DNA from: Hirundichthys speculiger
Lineage: Eukaryota > Chordata > Actinopteri > Beloniformes > Exocoetidae
Direction of reading: 5' to 3'
Assembly (NCBI GenBank): GCA_018398805.1
Contig: JAGFBZ010001895.1
Span: 3,121,001 to 3,185,000 of the forward strand
DNA: 64,000 bases
In this document: positions 35,601-47,982 of the stretch, in pieces
How positions within the stretch are numbered: position 1 is the stretch's first letter
How the letters are laid out: every line of letters starts with the position of its first letter
The notes under the pieces: model-generated
The model's input: only the letters and a program-made list of their open reading frames with translations
The model's database searches: none
What the model was told of the DNA's origin: nothing
Made by a program: the position numbers and the translations under genes

Positions 35601-36447
35601 ATGGCTCCACAAATAAAAGTTAGTTGATTGATATATGATCATTATAGTTTCTTTATAACAAATTCTATAATCAATACTGTACAGTCATGGAAATATGGAC
35701 AAATATGACATTCAATTAAGTCCTAACTGGATAATTACATCTCTGCAGATGGAAAAGTTTAGTGTCAAATCAATTTAGTACAAAATCTCTGATTCAGGTG
35801 TAGCTTTAAGTCTCCGTCCTCTTTCCTCGACTCCAGGAATATTTTAAAGACATCACTTGTAACGTTGATTCTATGTGTTATTGAAAGTGATGACTGTGAT
35901 GTGGTTTCATCTTACCTTGATACTCCTGCTGCTCTAAAGGTTCAAACCAGCACAGTAAAACCCAACGGGAAAAAAAAAAGGATAAATGGCAATTGAGTGA
36001 TGTGAATAACTTGCAGGTTTTCTGGCAGCATCTTATGTAACAAGGATTGACATGCATCATCTTTAACATCTTTCTTTTCCTCTTCAGACCTTACCCCCTC
36101 CATCTTCTTCTGCTTCTTCAGTCTCCTCTTGCAGGTCAGGGTCCACATCCTGCTCCTCTTCAAGGTCTGAGAAGAAATTCATGGAAAAATAACAAGACGA
36201 AATACAAGTACTACACTTTAGATATACTTGTTCTGGAGAAACAAGGTGAGACAAATATGAACGCATACACTTACCCTCCGCTTGCTCTCTGCAGAGAAGA
36301 GGGAAAGAAACAGAGCAGCATATTGCACATCAGTGTTCATCAATTTTATGGACTTATAGTAGAAGTGCTGATGGGTGGCAAAAAGTAACTTATATACTGA
36401 GACTAGTTTTTTTCCACTTACTCATATTCCTCTTCTATATCTGACAT
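29697..36447 (-). CDS. tnnt1: Troponin T, slow skeletal muscle type (276 aa, 14 coding exons)
   Basis: The tropomyosin-binding subunit of the sarcomeric troponin complex. Coding exons in transcript order: 36447-36422, 36288-36275, 36166-36095, 35933-35916, 34303-34283, 33639-33618, 33526-33466, 33312-33196, 33096-33019, 32600-32487, 32394-32285, 31858-31768, 29892-29852, 29742-29697. All are GT-AG and phases match through to TAA, 831 nt in total. The N-terminus ([20 protein letters not shown]) is the acidic hypervariable region, residues 1-57. Then come the conserved [13 protein letters not shown] (66-78) and [20 protein letters not shown] (from 79), the ERRRSERAE helix (118-143), [16 protein letters not shown] (about 164-179), and the IT-arm coiled coil with [14 protein letters not shown]. 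The C-terminus [15 protein letters not shown]...KGKVGGRWK matches slow skeletal TNNT1 better than cardiac or fast forms. Length is close to human TNNT1 (278). The first coding exon follows an acceptor at 36450, so a 5' UTR exon lies upstream. Exons of 72, 18 and 21 nt are phase-symmetric and could be skipped. Confidence 0.97.
30640..31495 (+). mobile_element. Decayed Tc1-like transposon in tnnt1 intron
   Basis: The left end CAATCCCAATTCCAAAAGTT (GGGATGCTGTATAAAA) and right end TTTTACACAGTGTCCCACCT (TTTTTTGGAAG) are inverted relatives. Inside, CATCAAAAGATTCAGAGAAT and TTGACAATTAATCAGGTGAA match the family at 45090-46508. It lies in the intron before the 41-nt penultimate tnnt1 exon. Confidence 0.7.
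32108..32225 (+). mobile_element. One-ended MITE fragment in tnnt1 intron
   Basis: Starts CAGTGGGGGAAAAAGGTTTT and continues through ATGAGAGGTCTGTAATTTTC and ATAGGTACACTTCAACTA, the left portion of a common fish Tc1-type MITE. The right terminus is missing. Confidence 0.65.
34206..34255. repeat. ATGG tetranucleotide microsatellite
   Basis: About twelve units of GGAT with one interruption, in a tnnt1 intron next to the 21-nt exon. Confidence 0.95.
35011..35150 (-). repeat. 18-G homopolymer and LINE ORF2 scrap
   Basis: Run of 18 G at 35011-35028. The adjoining 35029-35150, read on the minus strand, has fragments of the fish LINE ORF2 C-terminal text ([21 protein letters not shown], with frame breaks). 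The G run may be affected by sequencing length error. Confidence 0.5.
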
Positions 36448-36674
36448 GGCTGGAATTAAAAGAAACAAATAACAGTCAAATAAAGACAGAGCCAGTGTGA
36501 GACATAATTTTCAGTTTGAGGTCTTTTAATTTCTGACAGAACGCTTTCAGGGGTTGTCTATGAGAAATTCCTGTAATGCTGGCATGATGATGATAATAAT
36601 AATAATGTGAAATGAACTGAATCACACATGCATGTAATGCATAGGTGATCTGCACCCTTATATCCTGCATCAAG

Positions 36675-36785
36675 ACTAAATCAATCAATCAAACTTTATT
36701 TATATAGCACTTTTCACACATTAAAAATGCAACACAAAATGCTTCACAAAATAAAATAAAACAAAACAAGATCACAACAGATAAT
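36675..36785 (-). repeat. LINE/SINE 3' tail upstream of tnnt1
   Basis: TCAATCAATCAAACTTTATT followed by TATATAGCACTTTT is the inverted 3' tail of a widespread fish retroposon, with the ATTG-type terminal repeats at the low-coordinate side. Confidence 0.6.
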
Positions 36786-37749
36786 ACAAAACCCGTCTCT
36801 CTCTCTCTCACTCATACACCGCACACACATGCACACTCACAGCACAAAGTAAATAGTGCAGTAACATGGCAGGATTTATCATTTCATTAAGACCTCAGGA
36901 AATTCTCATCTTTAACTTTTCCTGGACAGCATTTTATACTTTACCAATGCTGCAGAGTCATTTTTATTTTCATTCTAATAATTTACATACTGCAATTTAC
37001 ATAATTGACAGATTCTCATTGTAGTTATCTGTAGTTAAAGTCCTGTCACCCATGCAGTTATGTTTCACTTCTGTGATGATGATCTTCTTTCCACTATACT
37101 TCGTGTCGTTTGCAATCTATGTCCTTTTTACGATATGTAGTGCTTAATTCAATTTTTTTTTCTTTTATGATAATAACAGTTTCTCCGTTGTGAGGATTCT
37201 GTACTGCACCCTTGGAGTCATGTTGGCTGGGCCCCCAGTTCTAAGAAGGGTAGCCACAATATTAAATGCTCTCTATTTATAGACAGTATCTGTAATTGTG
37301 GATGGATAGGTGTCTAAAGGGCTTAATATTACTTTGCATCCCTGTCTAGCTTTCTGAAAGTCAACTACTCTTAATCATGTTTTCAGAGATCTGCTTATTG
37401 CAAAGCACGGTTCATGTGAAGCAAATACTTCTTATGATCAGCAAACTTATGATCAGCAAATTCCAGGTGTGCAAACTACTGTCTAACTGGCTGTCATTTT
37501 ACCTCACATTTGTCAAGTATTTGAGTAAATGAGCTCTATTACTCTTTCTCACCATCCCTGTAACTGTTCTTGCAACATTATATATATATTTGTTACTTTT
37601 GAATACAATCCCACTGATGCCTTTAACTACAAAATGAAAAATTATAATGCTAAATGAATATTGCTGACAATGAAATGACTGTCAAGTGAAACTATCTTAT
37701 AGGCTTCTAGACAGAAATGAGTCGTCCTCACAAAACCACAGGTGGCCAT

Positions 37750-38000
37750 ACTTCCTGTTCTGCTGCGATTAATCACTTTGGAGACAGAGAAACACAAAGA
37801 GGTGGTTTTGGCTATAAATTGTCCTTGTGAGCTGCCATTGTTCTGACATAAAACCTCACAGATAGACATTCCCTGTGGGGGTGGGCTGCTGACACCTTCC
37901 TGGCTGGTGATGAGGGCGAGATTGATGAAGTGTCAACAGGTGAGAATGTGAGAGGGAGGTCAAACACAGAGACTAGAGAAGGTTGGATTTCACTCACTTT
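37750..38000 (-). promoter_or_regulatory. Candidate tnnt1 slow-muscle control region
   Basis: About 1.3-1.5 kb upstream of the tnnt1 ATG, a patch richer in GC carries motifs like those of slow troponin enhancers. They are a bicoid-like GATTAATC (about 37768), a MEF2/TATA-like GGCTATAAATTG (about 37808), an M-CAT core CATTCC (about 37867) and a CACC box (GTGGGGGTGGG, about 37874). The cluster is real in the sequence. Its role, and the presence of the 5' UTR exon here, are inferred. Confidence 0.35.
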
Positions 38001-39030
38001 CTAGATTTGCTCCACACCCCCTCCACCTTTGTCTTCAATCATACTGGCTGCCTGTGTCCCAAGTTGTCTGTCAGTTTTGGGAGCTTGAAATGGTCTTAAC
38101 TCAGTATAATGATTAATATTTTGTTATGATGCAACTCCCGCTTTTCAACTGACAGTTTATTATGAGCTTTGTTGGGGTGCATTGATTAAATTTTACATTT
38201 CACACTTTTGTCCCCAAACCTACAGTATATAAAAAAAAAAAAAACATAATAAAATCTTTTTTTTTAGGATGAAGTATTTCTCATATCTCTAAAATACCTC
38301 ATCTTTCCATCTTTGTTTACCTTCTCTCTTTCTATCATCAGGCAGAATTTAGAGTGGCCTTGTGACTTAATGCACAGCTGAATTTTCTCTGAAGCGGTTA
38401 GAGCTGCTGAAAGCTTGCCTCCGTTTACTGCTGTGCCAATTGTTGTGCCAGATCCAAATGCCTGGCATTGCACAGCTTTCAGCAGACACTTTCAAACGCT
38501 CCATATGCTGCCAGAGATCCTCCCTTTCTATGTGTACTGAGGGACACATGAAAAGTAACTGGTTTCAACTTTCAAGACAAAAAAGTACAATGTAGATGTT
38601 TTATATTATTGTGTTCTGTGATATTAAACACTGGATAAAAGAAAAAGCATGATGTTTTTTCATCTCTAGATGAGATGATTGACACCAGAGGTTTAATAAA
38701 GCAGTATGTTAGCTTAACTTAACACAAAAAAAATCTGAAGAGTCCAAAATTGAATGTGTGCAACTAAGAAATTGGGTGACTCCAGTCTGTGAAAACAATC
38801 ATATTTTTTACGTTTACTTTTCTACCAAATTTAGGATTAGGATAAGAAGTTATAACACCATCATCTTATATTAAAGGGTACATAGATTTTGGTGAAATTA
38901 CATTGACCTGCCACATGAATATGTAGTTTTTCAAACTCATAAGTCAAAGCTACAAATCTAATTAACTGTTCTATGATTTTAGCTCATTTTATGATCCGCT
39001 TGGGATAATTATTGAGAATTTAAGAACTAA
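38001..39030. other. Intergenic, no gene seen
   Basis: AT-rich DNA without recognisable exons. The short minus-strand frames at 38264-38549 have no domain. Confidence 0.5.
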
Positions 39031-39039
39031 AGGGCCCAA

Positions 39040-39420
39040 GAAGAGTCAATACTGAAGGTATGTTAGGCTACACAAACATGACTCCCAATATTTTTCTGAA
39101 GTGGCTCTATATTTGCTGGGAAATGGATCCAAGCAGCATCCTATCCATTCCCTTTCGTTTATGAGCATTACTCTTTTCAGGAGGCAGTTAGACCCTATCC
39201 CAGCTGTCACTGTGTAGGAGGACGGGTTACTTCTGAGCCCCACACAGAAACGAGTGAGGCAAACAACCATGCACAGAACCAAACGCCAATAAATCTAATG
39301 TACAGTTCATGTTTTGAAGTGCGGCTGGAAGCTGGAGCATGCAAAGGAAACCCCCGCAGGCACAGTGAGAACATGTAAACTCCTCCCAGCATTTGAACAA
39401 TAAATTGTTTTATAGCTGTG
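39040..39420 (+). repeat. Dispersed fish repeat, degraded copy
   Basis: Shares with 46675-47045 the order CCTATCCCAGCTGTCA, AACAACCATGCACA, GGAAGCTGGAGCA, GGAAACCC, CAGGCACAGTGAGAACATG and AAACTCC. Much more diverged than the other copy. Confidence 0.6.
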
Positions 39421-42135
39421 ATGAAATAAGGTGCTAACCACCACACAACTGAGCAACAGTAAATAGCAAACATGCAATTAAATGTTATTGATCACTGATT
39501 CACAGTGAAGACACATTAAATAAAAAAATACACTTTAAAAAATTATTGCAAGTATTAGCAAAGACGAAATTATAAGCTACAGTAATGTGCCAGTTTTAGA
39601 AGAACTAGTGAGTGGGATCACCTTAGGGCAAAGCCACACTACCTTTTTTCAGTTTTCCCATGAAGTTAACTGCCTGCTTCATGGTAACTTTGTGTATACT
39701 GTACAGGCATAGAAGTTGGGTTTTCTTTTTAAATCTGAATCAAAGAAAAATAATTATATTTGATCACTTTTTTTGTCGAGAAAAAGTTCCACCTTGATAT
39801 AGAGTACAGAATTAAGTCTTTGGCACCCCCAGTCTTGTCTTTTCAAAGTTTAAGGGGCCATCCAAAATTATTTTTCAGTCTCTTTATTAAGCTACAAACA
39901 GAAAATAGAGTGTTAATATCACAGACAGACTGATTAATCAGTTGGTTGACTAATTAGTTGGCTTATTAATGGCCATGTTTTAATAATCATGATCAGCCAA
40001 AGGACAAACCCATATCGGCAGATCTAAAGATGATATGTACACTAAATAAAACCACACATTGTTCAGAACAAAACGACTCTACAAGCAGGTCGGTGTTTAA
40101 TGTGAACTCAGAGCCAAGCCCAAGCAAGCTCTTTTTAAATGACAGCAGAAAATTTTGTCATTTCTAGTTTAGAGGGCTCCCCTCTCGGCATGGAGGTAAA
40201 TTCACTGTTATGACACTGACACTGACACTGATTTACTCTTGTCTGATGTCTTGTTCAGTTGCTCTCTCTTTTATTCTGCTCTGCCATCACCTCCACTGTA
40301 GGTGTGTGAGCTAGTTTTTTTCATTGCAGATGTGTGATATTATGCTACCATAAGCTGTTGTCATAAGAAATGACCAGGATGGCTTTCCAAAATTACTTTG
40401 GGTGGTCTCTGGCAATAGTTGGGACAGGAGACCATGAGAGCTAGACAACGCTTCCAAAAAGTTATCCAATGTTCCTTTAAGCTGAACTAAAACTGACATT
40501 TTAACATGAAAAGAAAAAAAAAAAACTCCTTTAGTGCTGCTTAAAGGAGACCATCCAATACAGATGTTTGCAATAATATTAATTAGGGTTCCGTTATATT
40601 TGGGTTTAAGATAGTCAGGTTCCTGTATTTTTAGTTTGTACCTTAAAAAGACTGGGAAATTAAGATGGATTCACACTGTGATAAAAAAATAAGACTTAGA
40701 CTTTTGCACCCTTCTGTATATTATTCTCAGAATGGGAGTGCAAGAAAAAATATCTTTAAATAAAGGCATCAAGGATGGAGAGGCATTGGGCAGAGAAATA
40801 AAAAGGATGCCTGAGAGGTGCACATGTCAGCACCTCTTCAGAACAATGGGACACAGCCCACTGGAGCTAAATTAAGGCAGAGAGAAGGGATTTAAAAAAA
40901 AAAAAAAAAAGAACAGGGGATTTGGGAGAAGACATGTAACAGTAGGGCACCATAGGCCTGAGAAGTCAAGAACAATAGATGTACCAGGACATCAGTTGAA
41001 TGAGAGCACAACAATGGGTCTACCTCATTATTTTCATGGTCAGCTATTATATGCCATTATTGGGTTCAAGAGAACAAAAGATAGGGATAGCAAAATGAAT
41101 TACAGGAATAATCAGCTGCGTGAGGCTGTTGTGATCTGTAACTCTTAGTTAACAAAGTCATGTGATCTTGCATGTCCAAAACAATATTCTACATTACACT
41201 TGAAAAAACCAATACAACTAGCACCTGACCAAATGTTGACATCAAAAGGTTAATCAATTTTGACTTAATAATCAGAAAATTTGACCTATTCATTGCTGAA
41301 ATTTCAACTGACAGTTGAGTATTGTTGAGGTGAGATGGCAGTATTTGGAGAGGCAGAAAAAAAACCTCAAATTAAAATTGAATGATAATTACAGTCCATT
41401 TAATCATGCTGACACACCTGGAAACTGACAGTTCTTTTTCCTCATTTTCCATTTCATTCTACTGTTATCATCGAGAAAAATCAGACAGGTTGATTAAAAG
41501 CCAGACATACCTGTTTGAGGGATGGATATCAAGTGACAGAGAGACAAACAGAATGGCCGATGTAGAAAGACATGGCGAGTTTTATACTAAGAGGTGGAGG
41601 GGCATGATGCGTGTGCATGTAAAAGTGACTGAATGACTATGTGCGTATGCATGCTGTGGAATTACTCTGAGTCTGAGCATACAATACAAGAATAACTGCA
41701 AGTCCTTGTAGATATGTGCATGTGTGTGTGTGTGGTTAGGGCTGGGGGCCACAGGCGGATTAAACAGAGGCAGAAAGACGAGCACTTCGCAGGATTAGGG
41801 AGAACAGAGAGATGACCTCACTGGACAAATGGAAGGGTGCCACGGGGCAGGTGGAGAAGGGGTGAAATGATAAAGAAGGCCAATGTGATGGATGGAGGGA
41901 GATAACATGGCAGCAAAAAGATAGAAGAAGAAGGGAATTTTGGAGATGATATGTATTTTTCCCTTCATTCACTGCATCATTCTGTCTTTTGCAAGACAGA
42001 GGCATTTAAAGCAGCACAAGACTTATTTTCATGATAAATTATGAATTTCCATTTCATCTGATGGAGTATTTGCAAACTTTTCAGACACAACATCCACCTC
42101 CGGACCCTGCTTTTTCCACAAACCAGCTAAAATAA
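39421..42135. other. Intergenic, no gene seen
   Basis: AT-rich DNA with A runs (40511-40524, 40892-40909) and a small GT microsatellite near 41719-41732. No exon, RNA gene or transposon terminus was recognised over this 2.7 kb. Confidence 0.45.
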
Positions 42136-42139
42136 CTCC

Positions 42140-43400
42140 TATTCAATTCAATTCAATTCAATTTTATTTGTATAGTGTCTATTACAATGCAAGTTGTCTC
42201 TAGGCTCTCTGGGCGTGCAGGACAGGACAGCACAAAAAACTACAGCAACAGTGAAGTGCTGATACATTTATATGTTCCTAATTAGCTAGAAATATAATCA
42301 AATAAAAATCCTTTTATTGTCATTATACAGGAGTACAATGAGATTAAAAAAATTATCTATGGATACAGCGGAATTAAGAAAGGTAAAGGTGGGATGAGAA
42401 GAGAGTTGTGGACACCACTCAGTGGATCATGTTGGTGTCTCCCTGCAGTGTTGACCTATAGCAGCATAGCTATGATGAGGTTATGTGTCAGACCAGCCTG
42501 CTCTAGTCTTGTCTTCAGCCATTCCTATAACTGTAGCCATGACTATCGACCCTTACACACTATTATTGAGACTAACTGTAGGCTTTACTAAACAGAAATG
42601 TTTTCAATTTAGTTTTAAAGGTGGAGATGGCGTCAGCCTCCTGAACTCAAATTGGTAGCTGGTTCCATAGTAAAGGTGCCTGGTTAGTAGAAGGCCCATC
42701 CTCCAAATCTACTTTTGGATATTCTAGGAACGACGAGTAAACCTGCACTATGAAAGCAGAGAGCTCTATGACGAGCATGAAGCGGTATCAGGTCTTGTAA
42801 ATAACGAGGAGCTTGGCTGTTAAGGGCCTTATATGTGAGAAGCAGAATTTTCATTTTCCCCTCGCTGCTGCATTTTGGATCAGTTGAAAGGTGTTCACCA
42901 AATTTTTCAGACATCCTGCTAACAACGCATTACAATAATCCAGTCTAGAACTGACAAACACATGGATTAGTTTCTGGTTTCTTCTCAACATACTTTTTAG
43001 GGGTGTTTTTGTGTCTTCCTTTAGAAAATGCTGACTAATGGGGGATTAGTAAGTGGGCTGGTTTAGTCTCAGGTCCAGGCCATACACAGGTCATGAATAG
43101 GTCATTAGCTGTAGACCAGGTCAAAAGTAATAAAAGTCTGTAAGGGAAGTTAATTTTTCCATAACAGTCATGTGTCTGGCTTGCTAGTACTTTTTTTCCC
43201 CTAGACTTTTCGATATAAATGGAAGGTTGGATATTGATCTATAATTTGCTAAAATGTCTGGATCAAGAGGTGGTTTCTTCAGCAAAGGTTTTATTACTGC
43301 AACTTTAAAACCTTGTGGTACATATCCTGATTTTAGAGATAGGTTAATCTGATACAATATTGATGTACCAACAAAAGACATGACCCCGATCGTATCTTAT
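42140..43400 (-). mobile_element. LINE remnant with reverse-transcriptase and C-terminal pieces (copy B)
   Basis: Minus strand. The reverse-transcriptase entry segment at 43381-43184 contains VAVIKPLLKKPPLDPDILAN and YRSISNLPFISK. After a deletion, the ORF2 C-terminus at 42914-42600 contains KILLLTYKALNSQAPRYLQD and KSRFGGWAF. The 3' end carries inverted ATTCAATTCAATTC repeats at 42142-42165. Same family as 4420-5355. Confidence 0.8.
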
Positions 43401-45085
43401 GACAACTGCTTATTGCTTCAAAATTGCTTCAACTGAGAATATCCACAGACTTCACAGCACTACATCACATAGCAATAATGGTGAAGCTAGCTCACAGAGT
43501 GAGGTGGAAAGATTTATTATCTCTGTTTCAGCCTCTGAAAGACTGAGGATTCTGAGTAAGATCAACAATCAACCTTAAATAACAAGACTAAGCGATGGCT
43601 GGATTTCAATGTATTTGTTCTCCATTTGCATGCAAAAGAGGTCAGATCTGCACCTCAGCAGGAGATTGCAAGAAATGACAACGAGACATCAATGAATTAA
43701 GAAAATATATCAATAAATAAGATATCCAGGTCAGTAACTTAGGTAATATTTCTCACTCTTAACTCTTACCTCTTCATTTTTAAGTATAGGCTACCTTTAC
43801 TCACACAATTAATGGTATATTTTGTTATTCTTAATCAAATAAAACATTTAAGTACTTTAGCTGTTGCTTCCCTTTAGCTCTCGTTTCTTAAGTTAACTAC
43901 ATGACAGTTGAAAATCAATTGTTATTCCAGTATGTCTTTCAGTGGTTTAGATTTGTTGGGTACTTTTACATCACAGGTCCAGATAAGAATTACGCAGCTT
44001 ACCTTTATCTCCACACAACTTCACATCATGCTGCAGTAACACGAGTTTCTTACACATATCAATTTTCTGAAGGGCATAATTTCACATTCCAGCTTCTTAT
44101 TTCAGAAGAGCATATTGCGTTTGATACCCCTTAAAGTGAGCATTTTCAATCTCTAAGCATAGTCATGCAGAGAACTGGGGCAGGAAGCATAACTGGCTCC
44201 TTCTTTCCATTTTTGGTTACATTTAACAACAAAGTATCAATATAGGTCACTTAACATAAGTAAATTTAGGAGAAAAAAAATTATTTGTTCAATGGCTTTA
44301 AACCAAGTAAAATAAAAGAAAGATTTCCCATTTACATTGTAAGCTTTTGTAAGGTGGTATTTAGTAGATCAACTCAGTGGGACTTTGTCAGCCACAAAGC
44401 AGCCCCTACTTTAAGGCAGTTTTAGAATATTGTAAAATTATTTTTGACTTAATATTCACAAGGTAGATGCCCTAAAAAAATAAAAGTCTGTTGAGCAGAT
44501 CTAGATTGTTAACAATAGAGGACAGACACAACGGAGGGCCAAGGCTGGGGTACAGCAACAGGCAGATGGATGACCTGAGTAGATCCAGAAATAGAGGAGA
44601 AATGTTTCCAGTACGGACAGAGCTCACACTGAAAGAATCAGTGGCAACAGCGATTGTAACATATACTATCACAGTTGTTAGGTGCACAGCGATTAGGCGT
44701 GACCTTGTATTGTGCCCATCACATTCTGAAAGCAATTCTATTAAAGAGCTAAAATGCTGATGTAGACTCTCAGTCATCCAGGTCCATTCAAATTCAAATT
44801 TAAAATTCAAAATATGTTGTTCATCCCTGGAGGGAAATTAAATTAAAATTATTGGTCCTGTTAACTCTCAAAGGTTTGTAAAATCAGTTGTCAGTTCAAG
44901 GCTGAATTGACAAAGCCTTCTGAAGTTCTGGGAGGTTAAACGTCTTCAACAACAAAGAAAAAGAAGTTCAACAGCCTTGATTTAAACCTTTAAGAATAGA
45001 ACTAAAACAATGTCTTCCTACTCAGCTATCGCTGTGGATATACAGTTGACTGAATAACAGTTTTAAAACACTTAAAGGCTTGAGT
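43401..45085. other. Intergenic, no gene seen; LINE tail at about 44785-44855
   Basis: No exon recognised. 44785-44855 has the inverted 3' tail of an L2-like element (CAAATTCAAATTTAAAATTC, then CCCTGGAGGGAAATTAAATT), similar to the tails at 6945-7005 and 63470. Confidence 0.5.
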
Positions 45086-45089
45086 GCAT

Positions 45090-46508
45090 CTTAAATAAAA
45101 CCACAACTTTGACGTAGGATATGGGATGGTAAACTGCAACCATTAAATATAAGGAAAGGAAAATGCAGAGCACAGACCTTTACTACTTGAACTGGACTAA
45201 ACAAACAACTAAACAAAACTGGCAAGGGGGCAACAAATGGTTGAGAAAACAAAACATTTTAAAAAGATTTAGCTGGGAAAACATCTAGCAGCTAATAAGT
45301 TAATTGATATCAGGTCTGAACCATGATCAGAGGGAAGTCTTACAGAGGCGGAAGTCTCTCAGAATTAAAGATAAACAGAGGCTTTCCAGTCTGTGAAAGT
45401 ATGTAAAAAGATTGTGGAATACTTTTAAAACAATGTTCCTCAACATCAAATTGCATAGGCTTTGCAAATCTAATCATCTACAGCGCATAACATCATCAAA
45501 AGATTCAGAGAAACTGGAGACATCTCTGTACGTCAGGGACAAGGCTGAAGACCTTTATTGGATGTCCGTGGTGTTTGGGTGTCAAACGACAATGCATCAC
45601 TCATCAGCATGACTGTCAATGACATTACTAAATGGGCCCAGAAATACTTCCAGAACCCACTGTCAGTAAACATAATCTGCCGTACCATCTGCAGATGCCA
45701 ACTAAAGCTCAATCATGCAAGAAGGATGCCATATTTGAACTTGGTCCAGAAGAGCTGTGGGCCAACAAAAAGGACTGTTTCAAAGTGAGAAAATCTTCTA
45801 TGGTCAGATGAGTCCAAATGTGACATTTTTGTTGGTAATCATGGATGCTCAGTTCAAAAGCCAGCATCTCTGATGGTTTGGGGACCCAGGAGTAAATACG
45901 GTATGGGCAGCTTGCATGTTTTGGAAGGAACTATGAATGCTAAAGGGTATATAAAGGTTTTGGAGCAACATATGCCCCTCTCCAGATGACATCTATTTCA
46001 GGGAAGGCCTTAGGTATTTCAGCAGGACAATGCTGAAGCACATACTGCACCTATTTCAACAGCATGGCTTTGTTGGAGAAGAGTCCGGTTCCTGAATTGG
46101 CCTGCCTACAGTCCAGATCTTTCACTCACAGAGAACATCTGGAGCATCATTAAACAAAAAATAAAGACGAACACGAACTCTTCAGCAACTGGAAAGCTAC
46201 AGTATATCAGAAGCAGCAAGAATAGGATCAAATTCCAACAACAAAACTCCAGGAACTCATAGCTTTGATGCCCAGACGTCTTCAAACTGTTTTGAAGAGA
46301 ACAGAAGATGCTCCACCATGGTAAACATGCCCCTGTTCCAACTATTGTGAGACCTGTAGCAGGACTCAAATTTGAAATGAGCTTATTTTGTGTATAAAGT
46401 TATAAAAAAATTCCCAGTATATTATCTATGTTCTGTTCTGAATAAAATATTGGGTCATGTGATTTGAAGTCTTTTAGTTTTCATTTTGCTAAAATAAAAA
46501 AAAACGTC
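45090..46508 (+). mobile_element. Tc1-like transposon with broken transposase gene
   Basis: Nearly complete element. Forward-strand text encodes successive transposase pieces in shifting frames. The helix-turn-helix region has NIIKRFRETGDISVRQGQG-like text at 45489-45550. The catalytic part has [10 protein letters not shown] (45857), [19 protein letters not shown] (45918 on), then QQDNAEAH at 46021, and SPDLSLTENIWSIIKQK at 46113. The end reads MPRRLQTVL then an ATPW-type terminus near 46320. The 3' terminus is ACGTCCCAACA at 46505. Internal deletions and frameshifts make it inactive. Confidence 0.85.
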
Positions 46509-46674
46509 CCAACATGAAACAAATTAAATTTCTTCTTGGAGTTGTTCACATGCAGTATCATAAATCCCGTGGCTTGGCTGGATCTGAAAAAGAGAATAGG
46601 CATCCTTTTCCCAATTCTCTTGGCTTATTAGTCTACTTAATGCTGATACATGGCCTTCCTATTTTCATGCAACC

Positions 46675-47045
46675 CTCTATCCATCCATCCATCCATCCAC
46701 TTCAGAGTACAGAAAAAGAGAATCCATCCATTATCTAGTATACCCACTTAATCCTATGCAGGGTCTCGGGGATCTGCTGGAGTCTATCCCAGCTCTCTTC
46801 AGGTGGAAGGCAGGGGTACACCCTGGACAGGTCACCAGTCCATCACAGGGTCACATACAGACGAACAACCACACACACTCACAATTACTCCTACGGGCAA
46901 TTAAGAACCACCATATAACCTGACATGCATGTCTTTGGACTGTAGGAGGAAGCTGGAGTACCTGGAGGAAACCCATGCAAGCACAGGGAGAACATGCAAA
47001 CTCCACACCACCTTCTTGCTGTGAGGCAACACTGCTGCCCCCATG
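46675..47045 (+). repeat. Dispersed fish repeat with ATCC microsatellite head
   Basis: (ATCC)n at 46678-46698 leads into TACCCACTTAATCCTATGCA and GGGGTACACCCTGGACAGGT, CACCAGTCCATCACAGGGTC and GGGAGAACATGCAAACTCCA. This non-coding repeat is very common in fish genomes. Non-LTR origin is likely but not shown here. Confidence 0.75.
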
Positions 47046-47214
47046 TTAGGCTAATATGTCTTCATTTTTATTTATTGTGACAAGGGAGATCTGGGCTAAA
47101 CACACAATCACTCCTTTGGGCAATTTAGTCAGCAGTTAACCTCACGTGTGTTTTTGAATTAAAACCATCAACTTACACTTGTTCTGCCAGTCAGAAAAGA
47201 ACAATGAGAAAAAC

Positions 47215-47560
47215 ATTTTTTTTTTTAAATTCCTCTCTCTCTCTCCCCTTTGCTCCTGGTCCACATCCATGTCTCCTCTTCAACTCATCGGGGATTTGGG
47301 GTCTCAATCTTGGTATTAATTGAAGTCTTGATCAGCTTCTCCCACTTCTAAATAACCTGCTGCTAAGGCTACTCATCATGGTTTAAAAAAAAAAAATAGC
47401 CAACATAATGAAGGAAATCCCACAAACAGCCCAGCAGCCAAAACACTATGAAAAGTAATTCAAAAATCAATGTTTGCAATGTAGAAAACTAAATTCAAAA
47501 ACACTCAAAAAAAGATGCACAAAGCTTTTAGCTAACAAAGCTAAAAATAAATCTAGTACT
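47215..47560 (-). mobile_element. LINE 5'-region fragment
   Basis: Matches the 5' part of the 6945-10330 element (both have CTCCTCTTCAACTCA and GGGATTTGGGG, and CAGCTGCTCCCGCT- or CAGCTTCTCCCACT-type text). It extends further 5' (AGCCAACATAATGAAGGAAA, CAGCCCAGCAGCC). Minus orientation. Confidence 0.6.
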
Positions 47561-47872
47561 GATATACTAGAATCTTAGTATTATTTACTTTCTTCATTTA
47601 CCTTGGACAGGGGGACTTAAATCCTATGTGGTCTTGTTAGACTTGGAGCTGATGAATTTTGAGCAAATTCCTTTTACTGAAATTACAGCAACCTATTTGA
47701 TTTGAAAATGGCAGACAAGTAGTCGTAGTGATGAATAGCAGGCTACACGGGAGAATATGGCAGCTATGGAGACATAATGCTGGAGAGGATCCAGTGCAAA
47801 AATTGTAAATCAAACAACCTGACTTATCTTAAAAACAAAAGAAAAAAGCTTCACATGGGGTTTTAATAACTG

Positions 47873-47878
47873 TTTATT
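47873..47878 (-). terminator. pih1d1 polyadenylation signal
   Basis: AATAAA on the minus strand, about 105 nt beyond the pih1d1 stop codon. Confidence 0.65.
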
Positions 47879-47982
47879 TAAAAAATAAAATGAGGGTTCA
47901 TTAAATGAGAGTTAATGGGGAATGAATAGATGTGGCTTTGTTGTTTTTTTATAATAAATAAATGACTGTTACTTCAGCAGTT

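Noticed and set aside
43901..44134. 77-codon open frame with hydrophobic stretches
   Set aside because: No domain, no splice context and no similarity recognised; expected by chance at this AT content.
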